From Azotobacter vinelandii (GTDB lineage Bacteria > Pseudomonadota > Gammaproteobacteria > Pseudomonadales > Pseudomonadaceae), in NCBI RefSeq assembly GCF_001571105.1, contig NZ_BCTD01000013.1: DNA of 64,000 nt; one strand, 5' to 3'. The notes below the pieces were generated by a model. The model worked only from the letters and a program-made list of their open reading frames with translations. It did no database searches and had not been told where the DNA came from. Of this stretch, positions 1-11,510 are shown piece by piece. Position numbers and translations under genes: made by a program. The number at the start of each line of letters is the position of its first letter. The first letter of the stretch is position 1.

Positions 1-1
1 C

Positions 2-433
2 AGCACCGTGATGCTGGTCGAGGACCCGGTCAAGCGGGTCGACAACATGACCATGGCCTGGGGCCTGGAGGCGCGCACGCCGTTCCTGGACTACCGCCTG
101 GTCGAGCTGTCGGCGCGCATCCCGCCGCGTTTCAAGCTGCCGGGCGGCGGCAAGCACGTGCTCAAGGAGGCCGCCCGCCTGGTCATCCCGGCGGCGGTCA
201 TCGACCGGCCCAAGGGCTACTTTCCGGTGCCCGGTCTCAAGCACCTGCAGGGCGCGACCCTGGACTGGGTGCGCGAACTCCTGCTCGATCCCAGCCAGGA
301 CCGCGGCCTGTTCGATCCGGGCGAAGTCGACCGGCTGCTGAGCGATCCGCAGGGACAGTTGACGCCGCTGCGCGGCTCCAAGCTCTGGCAACTGGCGGCC
401 CTCAACCTCTGGCTCAACGAACAGGGACTCTAG
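2..433 (+). CDS. asnO: N-acetylglutaminylglutamine amidotransferase, C-terminal part
   Basis: This is the 3' end of a gene that starts before the window. The frame is open from base 2 to TAG at 431-433. The visible 143 residues carry the end of an asparagine-synthetase (class B) synthetase domain, including VDNMTMAWGLEARTPFLD and a KEAARLVIP stretch typical of that fold. The amidotransferase of the NAGGN pathway uses glutamine and ATP to convert N-acetylglutaminylglutamine to its amide, an osmoprotectant. The assignment to this enzyme rather than to a general asparagine synthetase comes from context: two bases separate its stop from the NAGGN synthetase gene, and the M42 peptidase of the same trio follows. 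The N-terminal glutaminase domain is not in the window. Confidence 0.88.
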   Translation, partial: STVMLVEDPVKRVDNMTMAWGLEARTPFLDYRLVELSARIPPRFKLPGGGKHVLKEAARLVIPAAVIDRPKGYFPVPGLKHLQGATLDWVRELLLDPSQDRGLFDPGEVDRLLSDPQGQLTPLRGSKLWQLAALNLWLNEQGL

Positions 434-435
434 CC

Positions 436-2175
436 ATGAAAACTTCTGCCTACGGCCAGCGCCTGCTGCGCGGCCAAACCCCTTCCTACGAGCGCCTGCA
501 GGCATTGCTGGCCGAGGAAGGCCAGAGCGAACGGCACCTGCCGGTGGCCCTGCACTGCGGCTGGGGCCGCCTGCTGGTCGGGCATACCTACCCCGATCCG
601 GCCAGCCTGGCCGACGACCTGCTCGGGGAGCGGCCCGGCGAGCGCGACATAGCGCTCTACGTGGCCGCGCCGCACCAGGTACTGGCCCAAGCGCCGCAGC
701 AACTGTTCCTCGACCCCTCGGACACCTTGCGCCTGTGGTTTTCCGACTATCGCCCGGCGCGGCGCACCTTCCGCGGCTTCACCATTCGCCGGGTACAGAG
801 CCAGGCGGACTGGGACGGACTTAACCGCCTCTACCAGACCCGCGGCATGCTGCAGGTGGACCCCGGACGGTTGACCCCGCGCGAGGACGGCGGCCCGGTC
901 TACTGGCTGGCCGAGGACAGCGACAGCAAGGCGCTGGTCGGCGGCGCCATGGGCCTCAACCACGTCGAGGCCTACGGCGATCCCGAGCACGGCAGCAGCC
1001 TCTGGTGCCTGGCCGTGGACCCGGCCTGCACGCGGCCGGGGGTCGGCGAAGCCCTGATGCGCCATCTGATCGAACACTTCATGTCCCGCGGACTGGCCTA
1101 TCTCGACCTGTCGGTGCTGCACGACAACCACCAGGCGAAGAATCTCTACGCCAAGCTCGGTTTCCGCCCACTGCCGACCTTCGCGGTCAAACGCAAGAAC
1201 AGCATCAACCAGCCATTGTTCCTCGGTCCCGGCCCGGCCGCCGAACTCAACCCCTATGCGCGGATCATCGTCGACGAGGCCAACCGCCGCGGCATCGAGG
1301 CGCAGGTGGACGACGCCGAAGCCGGCCTGTTCACCCTGATCCACGGCGGGCGGCGGATCCGCTGCCGCGAGTCGCTGTCCGACCTGACCAGCGCGGTGAG
1401 CATGACCCTCTGCCAGGACAAGCAATTGACCCACCGCTGGCTGAGCCGCGCCGGGCTGCGCATGCCGGCCCAGCGCCTGGCCGGCAGCCGCGAGGAAAAC
1501 GCGGCCTTTCTCGCCGAGCACGGGCGCCTGGTGGTCAAGCCGGTGAACGGCGAGCAGGGCCAGGGCGTGGCCGTCGACCTGGGTACGCTCGAGGAGGTCG
1601 AGCATGCCATAGAGACGGCCCGCCGCTTCGACAGCCGGGTGCTACTGGAAAGTTTCCATAGCGGGCAGGACCTGCGCATCCTGGTGATCGGCTTCGAGGT
1701 GGTCGCCGCCGCGCTGCGCCATCCCGCCGAGGTGATCGGCGACGGCCGCACCAGCATCCGCGCGCTGATCGAGGCCCAGAGCCGGCGCCGCCAGGCCGCC
1801 AGCGGCGGCGAAAGCCGCATTCCGCTGGATGCCGAGACCGAGCGCGTCCTGCGCCAGGCCGGCCACGACTACGACAGCGTGCTGCCCGAGGGCCGGCGCC
1901 TGGCGGTACGGCGCACCGCCAACCTGCACACCGGCGGCTGCCTGGAGGACGTGACCGCCCGGCTGCACCCGGCGCTGATGGAAGCCGCCGTGCTCGCCGC
2001 CCGCGCCCTGGATATCCCGGTGGTCGGCCTCGATCTGCTGGTGGAGGCGGTCGACCGCCCGGACTACGTGATCATCGAGGCCAACGAGCGGGCCGGCCTG
2101 GCCAACCACGAGCCGCAGCCCACCGCCGAGCGCTTCGTCGATCTGCTGTTCCCGCTCAGCAAATCGCCCTCCTGA
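436..2175 (+). CDS. ngg: N-acetylglutaminylglutamine synthetase (GNAT/ATP-grasp fusion)
   Basis: A cytoplasmic bifunctional enzyme of 579 residues that makes the dipeptide N-acetylglutaminylglutamine, precursor of the osmoprotectant NAGGN. After an N-terminal region comes a GNAT acetyltransferase domain (about residues 110-265, with the acetyl-CoA loop RPGVGEALMRHL near residue 200). The C-terminal half is an ATP-grasp ligase (about 290-575, with the KPVNGEQGQGV lysine/glycine loop near 365 and the metal-binding end IIEANERAG). This fusion is characteristic of the NAGGN synthetase family. The ATG lies two bases after the amidotransferase stop, so the two are almost certainly co-transcribed and translationally coupled. 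Pathway genes in Pseudomonas respond to osmotic stress; no specific operator is recognisable here. Confidence 0.93.
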   Translation: MKTSAYGQRLLRGQTPSYERLQALLAEEGQSERHLPVALHCGWGRLLVGHTYPDPASLADDLLGERPGERDIALYVAAPHQVLAQAPQQLFLDPSDTLRLWFSDYRPARRTFRGFTIRRVQSQADWDGLNRLYQTRGMLQVDPGRLTPREDGGPVYWLAEDSDSKALVGGAMGLNHVEAYGDPEHGSSLWCLAVDPACTRPGVGEALMRHLIEHFMSRGLAYLDLSVLHDNHQAKNLYAKLGFRPLPTFAVKRKNSINQPLFLGPGPAAELNPYARIIVDEANRRGIEAQVDDAEAGLFTLIHGGRRIRCRESLSDLTSAVSMTLCQDKQLTHRWLSRAGLRMPAQRLAGSREENAAFLAEHGRLVVKPVNGEQGQGVAVDLGTLEEVEHAIETARRFDSRVLLESFHSGQDLRILVIGFEVVAAALRHPAEVIGDGRTSIRALIEAQSRRRQAASGGESRIPLDAETERVLRQAGHDYDSVLPEGRRLAVRRTANLHTGGCLEDVTARLHPALMEAAVLAARALDIPVVGLDLLVEAVDRPDYVIIEANERAGLANHEPQPTAERFVDLLFPLSKSPS

Positions 2176-2340
2176 CGCCCCGCCGCGCCCGGCGCCGCAC
2201 GCCGCCAGTCCCTGCCGGACTCCGGTGGCGTGGAGCAGGACGGATCCATCGGCGATTCGCACCTTCCGACACCGGGCGGTATCCGGGCGACTTGCATGCA
2301 ACAAACGTCCGCCATGCGCGAACATGCCCTTGGAGTCCCC

Positions 2341-3531
2341 ATGTCCAGCCCACTCCCAGAACCCGATCTCGACTACCTGCAGCGCGTGCTGCTGGAAATG
2401 CTCGCCATCCCCAGCCCGACCGGCTTCACCGACACCATCGTGCGCTATGTCGCCGAACAACTGGAGGAACTCGGCATTCCCTTCGAACTGACCCGCCGCG
2501 GCACCATCCGCGGAACCCTCAAGGGACGCCGCTACAGTCCGGACCGGGCGCTCGCGGTACACCTCGACACCATCGGCGCCATCGTCCGCGAGATCCACGC
2601 CAACGGCCGCATCGGTCTGGCGCCGGTGGGCTGCTGGTCGAGCCGCTTCGCCGAGGGCAGCCGGGTCAGCCTGTTCAGCGACCGCGGCGTGCTGCGCGGC
2701 AGCGTGCTGCCGCTACTGGCCTCGGGACATACCTTCAACACCCAGGTCGACCAGATGCCGATCAGTTGGGACCATGTCGAGCTGCGCCTCGACGCCATGA
2801 CCGCCAGCCTGGCCGAAACCCAAGCCCTGGGGGTGGCGGTAGGCGATTTCGTCGCCTTCGATCCGCTGCCGGAGTTCACCGAGAGCGGCCACATCAGCGC
2901 CCGCCACCTGGACGACAAGGCCGGTGCCGCCGCCCTGCTCGCCGCGCTGAAGAGCGTGCTCGACAGTGGCCAGGAGCCGCCGATCGACTGCCATCCGCTG
3001 TTCACCATCACCGAGGAAACCGGCTCCGGCGCGGCGGCGGCACTGCCCTGGGACGTCAGCGAATTCGTCGGCATCGACATCGCGCCGGTCGCTCCCGGCC
3101 AGCAGTCCTGCGAACGGGCGGCGACCGTCGCCATGCAGGACTCCGGCGGCCCCTACGACTACCATCTGACGCGCCACCTGCTGCGCCTGGCGGAACATCA
3201 CGCGATCCCCGTACGCCGCGACCTGTTCCGCTACTACCACAGCGACGCCCAGTCGGCGGTGACCGCTGGCCACGACATCCGCACCGCCCTGCTGGCTTTC
3301 GGCTGCGACGCCACCCATGGCTACGAGCGTACCCATATCGACGGGCTGGCCGCGCTGAGCCGCCTGATCGGCGCCTATCTGCTCAGCCCGCCGGTGTTCG
3401 CCAGCGATGCCAAACCGCAGAGCGGCTCCCTGAAACGCTTCAGCCGCCAGCTCGAACATGCGGCCCAGATGGAAAGCGAAACGCGGGTTCCCGCCGTGGA
3501 CAGCCTGCTCAAGCACGAACCGGATGCTTGA
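2341..3531 (+). CDS. M42-family metallopeptidase of the NAGGN osmoprotectant system
   Basis: A 396-residue protein of the M42/M20-like co-catalytic zinc aminopeptidase family, the third member of the conserved NAGGN trio. The expected metal ligands and catalytic acids are visible: HLDDKAG (about residue 191), ITEETGSG (E225/E226), GIDIAP (D246), YYHSD (about 300) and THGYERTH (about 326). Its exact substrate is unknown; a role in NAGGN turnover or processing is inferred from its strict genomic association. The frame is open further upstream, but ATG 2341 is chosen because a GGAG site sits just ahead of it and the protein then has the usual length. A gap of 165 bases separates it from ngg, so it may have its own promoter. 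Confidence 0.87.
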   Translation: MSSPLPEPDLDYLQRVLLEMLAIPSPTGFTDTIVRYVAEQLEELGIPFELTRRGTIRGTLKGRRYSPDRALAVHLDTIGAIVREIHANGRIGLAPVGCWSSRFAEGSRVSLFSDRGVLRGSVLPLLASGHTFNTQVDQMPISWDHVELRLDAMTASLAETQALGVAVGDFVAFDPLPEFTESGHISARHLDDKAGAAALLAALKSVLDSGQEPPIDCHPLFTITEETGSGAAAALPWDVSEFVGIDIAPVAPGQQSCERAATVAMQDSGGPYDYHLTRHLLRLAEHHAIPVRRDLFRYYHSDAQSAVTAGHDIRTALLAFGCDATHGYERTHIDGLAALSRLIGAYLLSPPVFASDAKPQSGSLKRFSRQLEHAAQMESETRVPAVDSLLKHEPDA

Positions 3532-3743
3532 AGCGCTCGCCGCATCCGGGCAAAGTCTCATCCTGAGACGGAATTCCCAACCGGGAAACTCGTGCCAGCC
3601 AGGCTCGTCATCGAGGTTTTCTGTGTCGCAGGGCTCCTGTCCGTCACAGGATAAGCAGCACCCACTCCCGGCAGGCTTGTTGCATCCACATCTCCCCGTG
3701 GATCGTATGAGAAGAGCGGTTTGGTCATTCCCAGGGAGCGACG

Positions 3744-3827
3744 GACAACGCGGCCCCGTGCCCGATGGCCCTTCCCGGCCCATGCTTCGGGCCGGATCGG
3801 GAAGGGAACAGGTGGAGCCGCGTTGTC
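3744..3827. repeat. REP-like nested hairpin
   Basis: Outer arms 3744-3754 and 3817-3827 are a perfect 11-base inverted repeat. Nested inside is a long stem: 3769-3776 pairs with 3799-3806 (CCCTTCCC/GGGAAGGG) and 3777-3781 pairs with 3789-3793, leaving a seven-base loop. No U-run follows, so it is not a standard terminator. The form resembles REP/BIME-type extragenic palindromes, but whether it recurs in the genome cannot be told from this window. Confidence 0.5.
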
Positions 3828-3907
3828 GTCTTTGTCCAGAAAATGACCCGGTCCGCCGGCAGGCGGCAAGGCGACCGGTACGACAACGAGATGACAAGGT
3901 CAGAGGA

Positions 3908-4105
3908 CGTGTCATCGATCGTTTCCCCCGTTGCGACGGGACCGTCCGGGTTGCGCCGGGCATGAGGGCCGGCCGGGATAGGCCATGCGGCGTGGCGGCC
4001 TTGGCAAGATAATAGCCGTTGCCTGCAAGCCGCGCCTTGCCGAACGCGGTCCGGCCTTGTCCCATTTCCGGCGACAACGCAAGCGGGGAAACGATCGATG
4101 ACACG
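3908..4105. repeat. MITE-like element with perfect 21-base terminal inverted repeats
   Basis: Bases 3908-3928 and 4085-4105 are exact reverse complements (21 of 21), enclosing 156 bases that contain further degenerate inverted arms, for example GGCAAG near 4003 against CTTGCC near 4035. No coding potential is seen inside. The size and symmetry suit a miniature inverted-repeat element. No clear target-site duplication flanks it. The right end lies 19 bases before the kinase start codon, so the element could carry or alter that gene's promoter. Confidence 0.55.
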
Positions 4106-4124
4106 CCCGGGCGGAGGAATGGGT

Positions 4125-6869
<2,745 letters not shown>

Positions 6870-6905
6870 GGCGGGCGCCCCGCCCGCCCTGCCCGGAGAA
6901 TCCCC

Positions 6906-7133
6906 ATGCTCATTCCCCACCACTTGCTGGAGGCCGAAACCCTCACCCGGCTGATCGAGGACTTCGTGACCCGCGAAGGCACCGACAACGGCGACGAAAC
7001 CCCGCTGGAGAGCCGCGTGCTGCGCGTCCGGCAGGCGCTGGAGCGCGGCGAGGCACTGATCCTCTTCGAGCCGGACAGCCAGCAGTGCCAGTTGGTGGCG
7101 AAGCGGGACGTGCCGAAGGAATGGCTGGATTGA
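6906..7133 (+). CDS. YheU-family small protein
   Basis: A 75-residue acidic cytoplasmic protein beginning MLIPHHLLEAETLTRLIEDF, a close fit to the YheU (UPF0270) family, whose members are of this size. The family's function is not established. A CCGGAGA ribosome site precedes the ATG, and the gene follows the hybrid kinase by 36 bases, so it may be its distal operon partner. It ends nine bases before the convergent DUF2784 gene. Confidence 0.85.
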   Translation: MLIPHHLLEAETLTRLIEDFVTREGTDNGDETPLESRVLRVRQALERGEALILFEPDSQQCQLVAKRDVPKEWLD

Positions 7134-7141
7134 GCGACCGC

Positions 7142-7501
7142 TCAGCGCCGTCGCCATAGCAGCCAGAGGTAGACCGGCGCATTGGCCAGCAGCACCAGGA
7201 CACCCAGCCAGAGCTGAATGCCGGGCGTCAGTCCGGCCGGGTAGATCAGCGGCAGCAGATAGTGCTCGATGAAACCGCCGCCGTAGCCGGACTCCCCGGC
7301 CGCCCGCAGCAGGGCGTTCTCCCAATCGGTCAGCGGACAGGGCAAGCCGAAGAACTCGGTCGCCGCGCCCCAGGCCAGCGCCGGCAGATGCAGCACGGCC
7401 AGGACGCGCCGGCGCAGCGACAGCAGGCCGCCGAACAGCACGAAGAAAATGAACAGCAGGTGCATCACCAGCAGCGCGCCCGCAGCCAACCGGTACGACA
7501 T
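7142..7501 (-). CDS. DUF2784 family membrane protein
   Basis: A 119-residue protein with about three to four hydrophobic segments. It has the conserved core of the family (LHLPALAWGAATEFFGLPCPLTDWE), in which the C-P-L-T-x-W-E signature is clear. It ends in a basic tail (LLWRRR). Function unknown. It lies 13 bases downstream of the CorC/HlyC gene in the same direction and is likely co-transcribed with it. Confidence 0.82.
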   Translation of the reverse strand: MSYRLAAGALLVMHLLFIFFVLFGGLLSLRRRVLAVLHLPALAWGAATEFFGLPCPLTDWENALLRAAGESGYGGGFIEHYLLPLIYPAGLTPGIQLWLGVLVLLANAPVYLWLLWRRR

Positions 7502-7514
7502 GCGAGCCTCCCGC

Positions 7515-8813
7515 TCAGGCCGGCGGCGCGCTCGGGCGCATCACCAGCACCTTGTCGATGCGCGTCCGGTCCATGTCGACCACCTCGAAGCGCCAGCCGT
7601 CGAGTTCGAAGTGATCGGAAACGCTCGGCACGCGCTGCAGGCAATGCATGACCAGACCGGCGAGCGTGCGATAGGCGTTGTCCGCCTCGCCCGGAAACGC
7701 CGCGTCGATGTCCAGCGCGGTTTTCAACTGCTCGATACCCATGCCACCGTCGACCAGCCAGGAACCGTCCTCGCGGCGCACGATCGCCGGCTCGCCGTCG
7801 TGCAGTGCATCGGGAATCTCGCCGACGATCGCGGTGAGCACGTCCCTGAGGGTGACGATGCCTTGCAGGTCGTCGAATTCGTCGACGACCACCGCGAACT
7901 CGTTGCGCGTCCTGCGGAAATCCTCCAGCAGGCCGGTACTGCTCGCGCTTTCCTCCACATAGAACGGCGGCCGGGCGCTCCGCTGCAGATCGATCGGCTG
8001 CCCTTGCAGGGCCGGCTTGAGCAGATCGCCGCGATGCAGCACACCGACCAGCCGATGCAGGCCGCCCCGGCATACCAGGACACGGGTATAGGGGCTCTCG
8101 GCGAGCCGCCTGAGCTGCTCCTCCCGCGGATCGTCCAGATCGATGGCGTAGACCTGCTGGCGGGGCGACATGATCGCGCCGACCGGCTGCTCGTCCAGGT
8201 GCAGGACATTGGCCACGAACGCTTGCTCGCTCTCGTGGAAAACCCCGGCCTCGGCCCCCTGCTCCATCAGCACCTGGATCTCCTCGTCGGTGATCGGCGG
8301 TTCGTCGCGACGTCCGATGCCGATCAGGCGCAGCAACAGATTGCAGGAATACGACAGCAGCCATACCAGCGGCGCGGCAATCTGCGCCAGGCGTCGCATC
8401 GCCGGTGCGAGCGCGCTGGCGATGGTTTCCGGCGCGAGCAGGGCCAGGCGTTTGGGCAGCAGTTCGCCGACCACCACGGACAGATAGGTGATCGCCGCCA
8501 CGGTGAGGATCAGGGCGATGGCCTCGGCATAGGGCGCTAGCGTCGGCAGTTCGGCGATCCGCTGCGTCAGCGGCCGGGCCAGCAGGGTTTCGCCGAGTGC
8601 GCCGCTGAGAACGCCCACGGTAGTGATGCCGACCTGGATGGTGGATAGAAAGCGCGAAGGATCATCTTGTAGCGCCAGGGCGACCAGCGCGCCGTGCCGC
8701 CGCTCGTCGGCCAGCCTCTGCAGGCGGGCCTTGCGCGAGGAAACCACGGCGATCTCCGCCATCGCGAACACGCCGTTGAGCGCGATCAGCAGCAGGAGCA
8801 GGCCCGCCTCCAT
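7515..8813 (-). CDS. CorC/HlyC (CNNM) family membrane protein
   Basis: A 432-residue inner-membrane protein with the CNNM/DUF21 domain organisation. An N-terminal membrane region with about four segments (1-190) is followed by a paired CBS module (about 205-330, with MSPRQQVYAIDLDD and the second CBS near VVVDEFDDLQGIVTLRDVL) and a C-terminal CorC_HlyC domain (about 345-425). Family members are implicated in magnesium or cobalt efflux and resistance; older annotation as hemolysin is misleading. The GTL-DVL nucleotide-binding features of the CBS pair are intact. It probably heads a two-gene unit with DUF2784. A terminator separates it from actP upstream. Confidence 0.88.
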   Translation of the reverse strand: MEAGLLLLLIALNGVFAMAEIAVVSSRKARLQRLADERRHGALVALALQDDPSRFLSTIQVGITTVGVLSGALGETLLARPLTQRIAELPTLAPYAEAIALILTVAAITYLSVVVGELLPKRLALLAPETIASALAPAMRRLAQIAAPLVWLLSYSCNLLLRLIGIGRRDEPPITDEEIQVLMEQGAEAGVFHESEQAFVANVLHLDEQPVGAIMSPRQQVYAIDLDDPREEQLRRLAESPYTRVLVCRGGLHRLVGVLHRGDLLKPALQGQPIDLQRSARPPFYVEESASSTGLLEDFRRTRNEFAVVVDEFDDLQGIVTLRDVLTAIVGEIPDALHDGEPAIVRREDGSWLVDGGMGIEQLKTALDIDAAFPGEADNAYRTLAGLVMHCLQRVPSVSDHFELDGWRFEVVDMDRTRIDKVLVMRPSAPPA

Positions 8814-8902
8814 CCTTCTCCCTCCCCCACCGCTTCGCCCGGATGGCCCGTTGTCACGACTACCTTAGCACCACGGGTCCGTCCGGCCCTGTTCCGGAAA
8901 TG

Positions 8903-8930
8903 AAAAAGGCAGCCCGAAGGCTGCCTTTCT
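8903..8930 (-). terminator. Rho-independent terminator of actP
   Basis: Read on the minus strand, the stem GGCAGCC (8919-8925) closes on a TTCG tetraloop with GGCTGCC (8908-8914), followed by five U residues. It lies 18 bases past the actP stop and before the next minus-strand gene. Three T residues on the other side make it possibly bidirectional. Confidence 0.85.
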
Positions 8931-8947
8931 CATGTTGCCGGAGAGGA

Positions 8948-10606
8948 TCAGTGGGCGACTGCGCCACTGGCTCCCAGGCCGGTCTGCGAACGAACGAACT
9001 GCGGCAGGAAGCGCTCGCGCTCCGCTGCGGCAGACTTCGACTTGTCGGTGATCGAGAAGAACCAGACACCTACGAAGGCCACGATCATGGAGAACAGTGC
9101 CGGGTAGGAGTAGGGGAAGATCGCCGCTTTGTTGTGCAGCACGTCGACCCACACGGTCGGGCTGAGGATGGTCAGCACCAGCGCGGTTCCCAGGCCCAGG
9201 GCACCACCGATCAGCGCGCCGCGAGTGGTCAGGTCCTTCCAGTACATGGAGAGGAACAGGACCGGGAAGTTGCAGCTCGCGGCGACGGAGAAGGCCAGGC
9301 CCACCATGAAGGCGATGTTCTGCTTCTCGAAGATGATGCCGAGCAGGATCGCCACCACACCGAGGGAGAGGGTGGTGATCTTGGTCACGCGCATCTCTTC
9401 CTCTTCCTTGGCCTTGCCCTGCTTGATCACGCAGGCGTACAGGTCGTGGGACACGGCCGATGCGCCAGCGAGGGTCAGGCCGGCGACCACCGCCAGGATG
9501 GTGGCGAAGGCCACGGCGGAGATGAAGCCGAGGAACAGGTTGCCGCCGACGGCGTTGGCCAGGTGGATGGCCACCATGTTGGTGCCGCCGATGATGGCGC
9601 CGCTGGCATCCTTGAAGGACGCATCGGTACCGACCAGCAGGATGGCGCCGAAGCCGATGATGAAGGTCAGGATGTAGAAGTAGCCGATGAAGCCGGTGGC
9701 GTAGAACACGCTCTTGCGGGCTTCCTTGGCGTCACTCACGGTGAAGAAGCGCATCAGGATGTGCGGCAGGCCGGCGGTGCCGAACATCAGGGCCAGGCCC
9801 AGGGAGATCGCGGAGATCGGGTCGGAAACCAGACCGCCGGGGCTCATGATGGCATCGCCCTTGGCATGGATCTTCACGGCCTCGGTGAACAGGGTGCCGA
9901 AGTCGAAGCCGACGTGCTTCATCACCATGATGGCCATGAAGGAGGCGCCGGAGAGCAGCAGGCACGCCTTGATGATCTGCACCCAGGTGGTGGCCAGCAT
10001 GCCGCCGAACAGCACGTAGCAGACCATCAGCACGCCAACCAGGACCACGGCGACCAAGTAGTCGAGGCCGAACAGCAACTGGATCAGCTTGCCGGCGCCG
10101 ACCATCTGGGCGATCAGGTAGAAGGCCACCACGATCAGCGAGCCGAAGGCCGACAGGATGCGGATCGGCGTCTGCCCGAGGCGATACGAGGCCACGTCGG
10201 AGAAGGTGAACTTCCCGAGGTTGCGCAGGCGTTCGGCCATCAGGAAGAGGATCACCGGCCAGCCGACCAGGAAGCCGATCGAGTAGATCAGGCCATCGTA
10301 GCCGGAGGTGAACACCAGGGCGGAAATCCCCAGGAAGGACGCGGCGGACATGTAGTCGCCGGCGATCGCCAGGCCGTTCTGGAAGCCGGTGATGCTACCG
10401 CCGGCGGTGTAGTAGTCGGCGGTGGAGGTGTTGCGCTTGGCGGCCCACTTGGTGATGCCCATGGTGCCGATGATGAACACCACGAACATGATGATCGCGG
10501 TCCAGTTGGTCGCCTGTTTCTGCACTTCGCCGGTCAGGGCTTCGCCCGCCAGCAGCATCGGGGAAGCTGCCAGCAGGGCGGCAGCGGTCAGAAAACGCTT
10601 CATCAT
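8948..10606 (-). CDS. actP: Cation/acetate symporter
   Basis: A 552-residue sodium:solute symporter (SSS family) that takes up acetate and other short monocarboxylates across the inner membrane. It starts with a cleavable-looking leader (MMKRFLTAAALLAASPMLLAGEALTG) and has about thirteen membrane segments. SSS signatures such as the GDYMSAASFLG stretch and the ISAVAFATILAVVAGLTLAGASA region are visible. The ATG overlaps the yjcH stop (ATGA), which fixes the start and shows coupling. The frame remains open upstream into yjcH, but that is a shadow. The gene is followed by a strong terminator. A role in scavenging acetate alongside acetyl-CoA synthetase is expected for the family. Confidence 0.94.
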   Translation of the reverse strand: MMKRFLTAAALLAASPMLLAGEALTGEVQKQATNWTAIIMFVVFIIGTMGITKWAAKRNTSTADYYTAGGSITGFQNGLAIAGDYMSAASFLGISALVFTSGYDGLIYSIGFLVGWPVILFLMAERLRNLGKFTFSDVASYRLGQTPIRILSAFGSLIVVAFYLIAQMVGAGKLIQLLFGLDYLVAVVLVGVLMVCYVLFGGMLATTWVQIIKACLLLSGASFMAIMVMKHVGFDFGTLFTEAVKIHAKGDAIMSPGGLVSDPISAISLGLALMFGTAGLPHILMRFFTVSDAKEARKSVFYATGFIGYFYILTFIIGFGAILLVGTDASFKDASGAIIGGTNMVAIHLANAVGGNLFLGFISAVAFATILAVVAGLTLAGASAVSHDLYACVIKQGKAKEEEEMRVTKITTLSLGVVAILLGIIFEKQNIAFMVGLAFSVAASCNFPVLFLSMYWKDLTTRGALIGGALGLGTALVLTILSPTVWVDVLHNKAAIFPYSYPALFSMIVAFVGVWFFSITDKSKSAAAERERFLPQFVRSQTGLGASGAVAH

Positions 10607-10917
10607 TTCTGCACCTCGTCGAGCAGTTCCTGATTCAGGCGATCGAACTCGCCGTTGGCGCGCCAGGTGTAGATACCGGTGAGTCCGAAGGCGAGAAGGA
10701 TCAGGCCGACACCGACGGGCATGCCCAGGGTAATCACGGAGTCCGGACTGAGCTTGGTACCCAGGACTTGCGGCACGAAAGCGATGATCAGGATGTAGGC
10801 GAAGTACAGGCCCAGTATGATGGCGGAAAGCAGCCAGGCGAACCGCTCGCGCCTTGCCACCAGCTCTCGGAAACGCGGATTCTGTTCGATCCGCTTGTAG
10901 ATACCGTCGTCGTTCAT
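10603..10917 (-). CDS. yjcH: DUF485 membrane protein, ActP partner
   Basis: A 104-residue inner-membrane protein with two hydrophobic segments (about 26-48 and 62-84) flanked by charged ends. It fits the DUF485/YjcH family, which is nearly always encoded directly before actP. It starts MNDDGIYKRIEQNPRF and its stop overlaps the actP start. Its role is unproved; it is presumed to assist the acetate permease. Confidence 0.92.
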   Translation of the reverse strand: MNDDGIYKRIEQNPRFRELVARRERFAWLLSAIILGLYFAYILIIAFVPQVLGTKLSPDSVITLGMPVGVGLILLAFGLTGIYTWRANGEFDRLNQELLDEVQK

Positions 10918-11221
10918 TTCTCTTATTGTCCTCACACGGGATTGCGGGGTAGGCACACTCTAGATCGCCCGCGAACGGACAACAGACGACCTTAGTCTTA
11001 GCCAGTCGCCACCCAGCCCGAAAACCGGCCTGGAAAGACTTCCCGGCGCCCGCTTCCAGAGTCGTACGGGCCATTCGACGGAGGCCGGCGGCCGCCACCG
11101 GCCGGGGGGTCGCGCCAGGGATTGACGACACCTATCGAAACCATGCAAAGCGATCATTTCCGCACTATCCATCCGGTCGTTATCTTGAACCCACCGAGGA
11201 AAGCCCCCTGCGAGGTGTGCC
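10918..11221. other. 304-base divergent intergenic region
   Basis: This gap separates the minus-strand yjcH-actP unit from the plus-strand DUF2061 gene and must hold promoters for both. The GC-rich part around 11080-11115 contains a GGCCGGCGGCCGCCACCGG run able to fold on itself. No sigma-54 promoter with GG-N10-GC spacing, and no recognisable operator, could be placed with confidence. Confidence 0.5.
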
Positions 11222-11446
11222 ATGCTCAAGACCCTGACCTTCACGCTGATGCACTTCTGCATCGCCTTCGGCGTCGCCTACGCGCTGACCGGCAGCGTCG
11301 CGACGGGTGGACTGGTGGCGGTGATCGAGCCCCTGTGCAACGCGCTGGGCTTCTACGTGCACGAAAGGATCTGGCAGCGCCTGGACAGGAACAGCGACAA
11401 GCCGGCCGAAGCCTCGCAGCACAGCTGGCGGCACCGCCATGCCTGA
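11222..11446 (+). CDS. DUF2061 family membrane protein
   Basis: A 74-residue protein of two hydrophobic helices with the features of DUF2061: LKTLTFTLMHFCIAFGVAYALTG at the start and IEPLCNALGFYVHERIW in the middle, followed by a charged tail. Function unknown for the family. It has its own start preceded by a weak GAGGTG site and stands alone between divergent and downstream genes. Confidence 0.82.
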   Translation: MLKTLTFTLMHFCIAFGVAYALTGSVATGGLVAVIEPLCNALGFYVHERIWQRLDRNSDKPAEASQHSWRHRHA

Positions 11447-11510
11447 GACCGTGCGGCGCGCGGGCGGAAGCGGTTAAGATGGCGGCTCGGCCGTCAGATG
11501 ATCTCGAACC

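Larger units (their letters stand above)
3532..4124. other. 593-base gene-free gap rich in inverted repeats
   Basis: No convincing gene is seen here. Short open frames exist but have no ribosome site or recognisable product. The gap begins with a small perfect hairpin (GTCTCA-TCC-TGAGAC, about 3557-3571) just after the M42 gene. It then holds two larger palindromic units, listed separately, and ends at the ribosome site of the downstream kinase gene. Confidence 0.7.

Noticed and set aside
8843..10633. A 596-codon plus-strand open frame over actP
   Set aside because: A glycine/aspartate/histidine-rich repeat-like translation typical of the complementary strand of membrane-protein genes. actP is clearly the real gene.
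10918..11221. A sigma-54 promoter for yjcH-actP
   Set aside because: No GG-N10-GC pair in proper context could be found on the minus strand.
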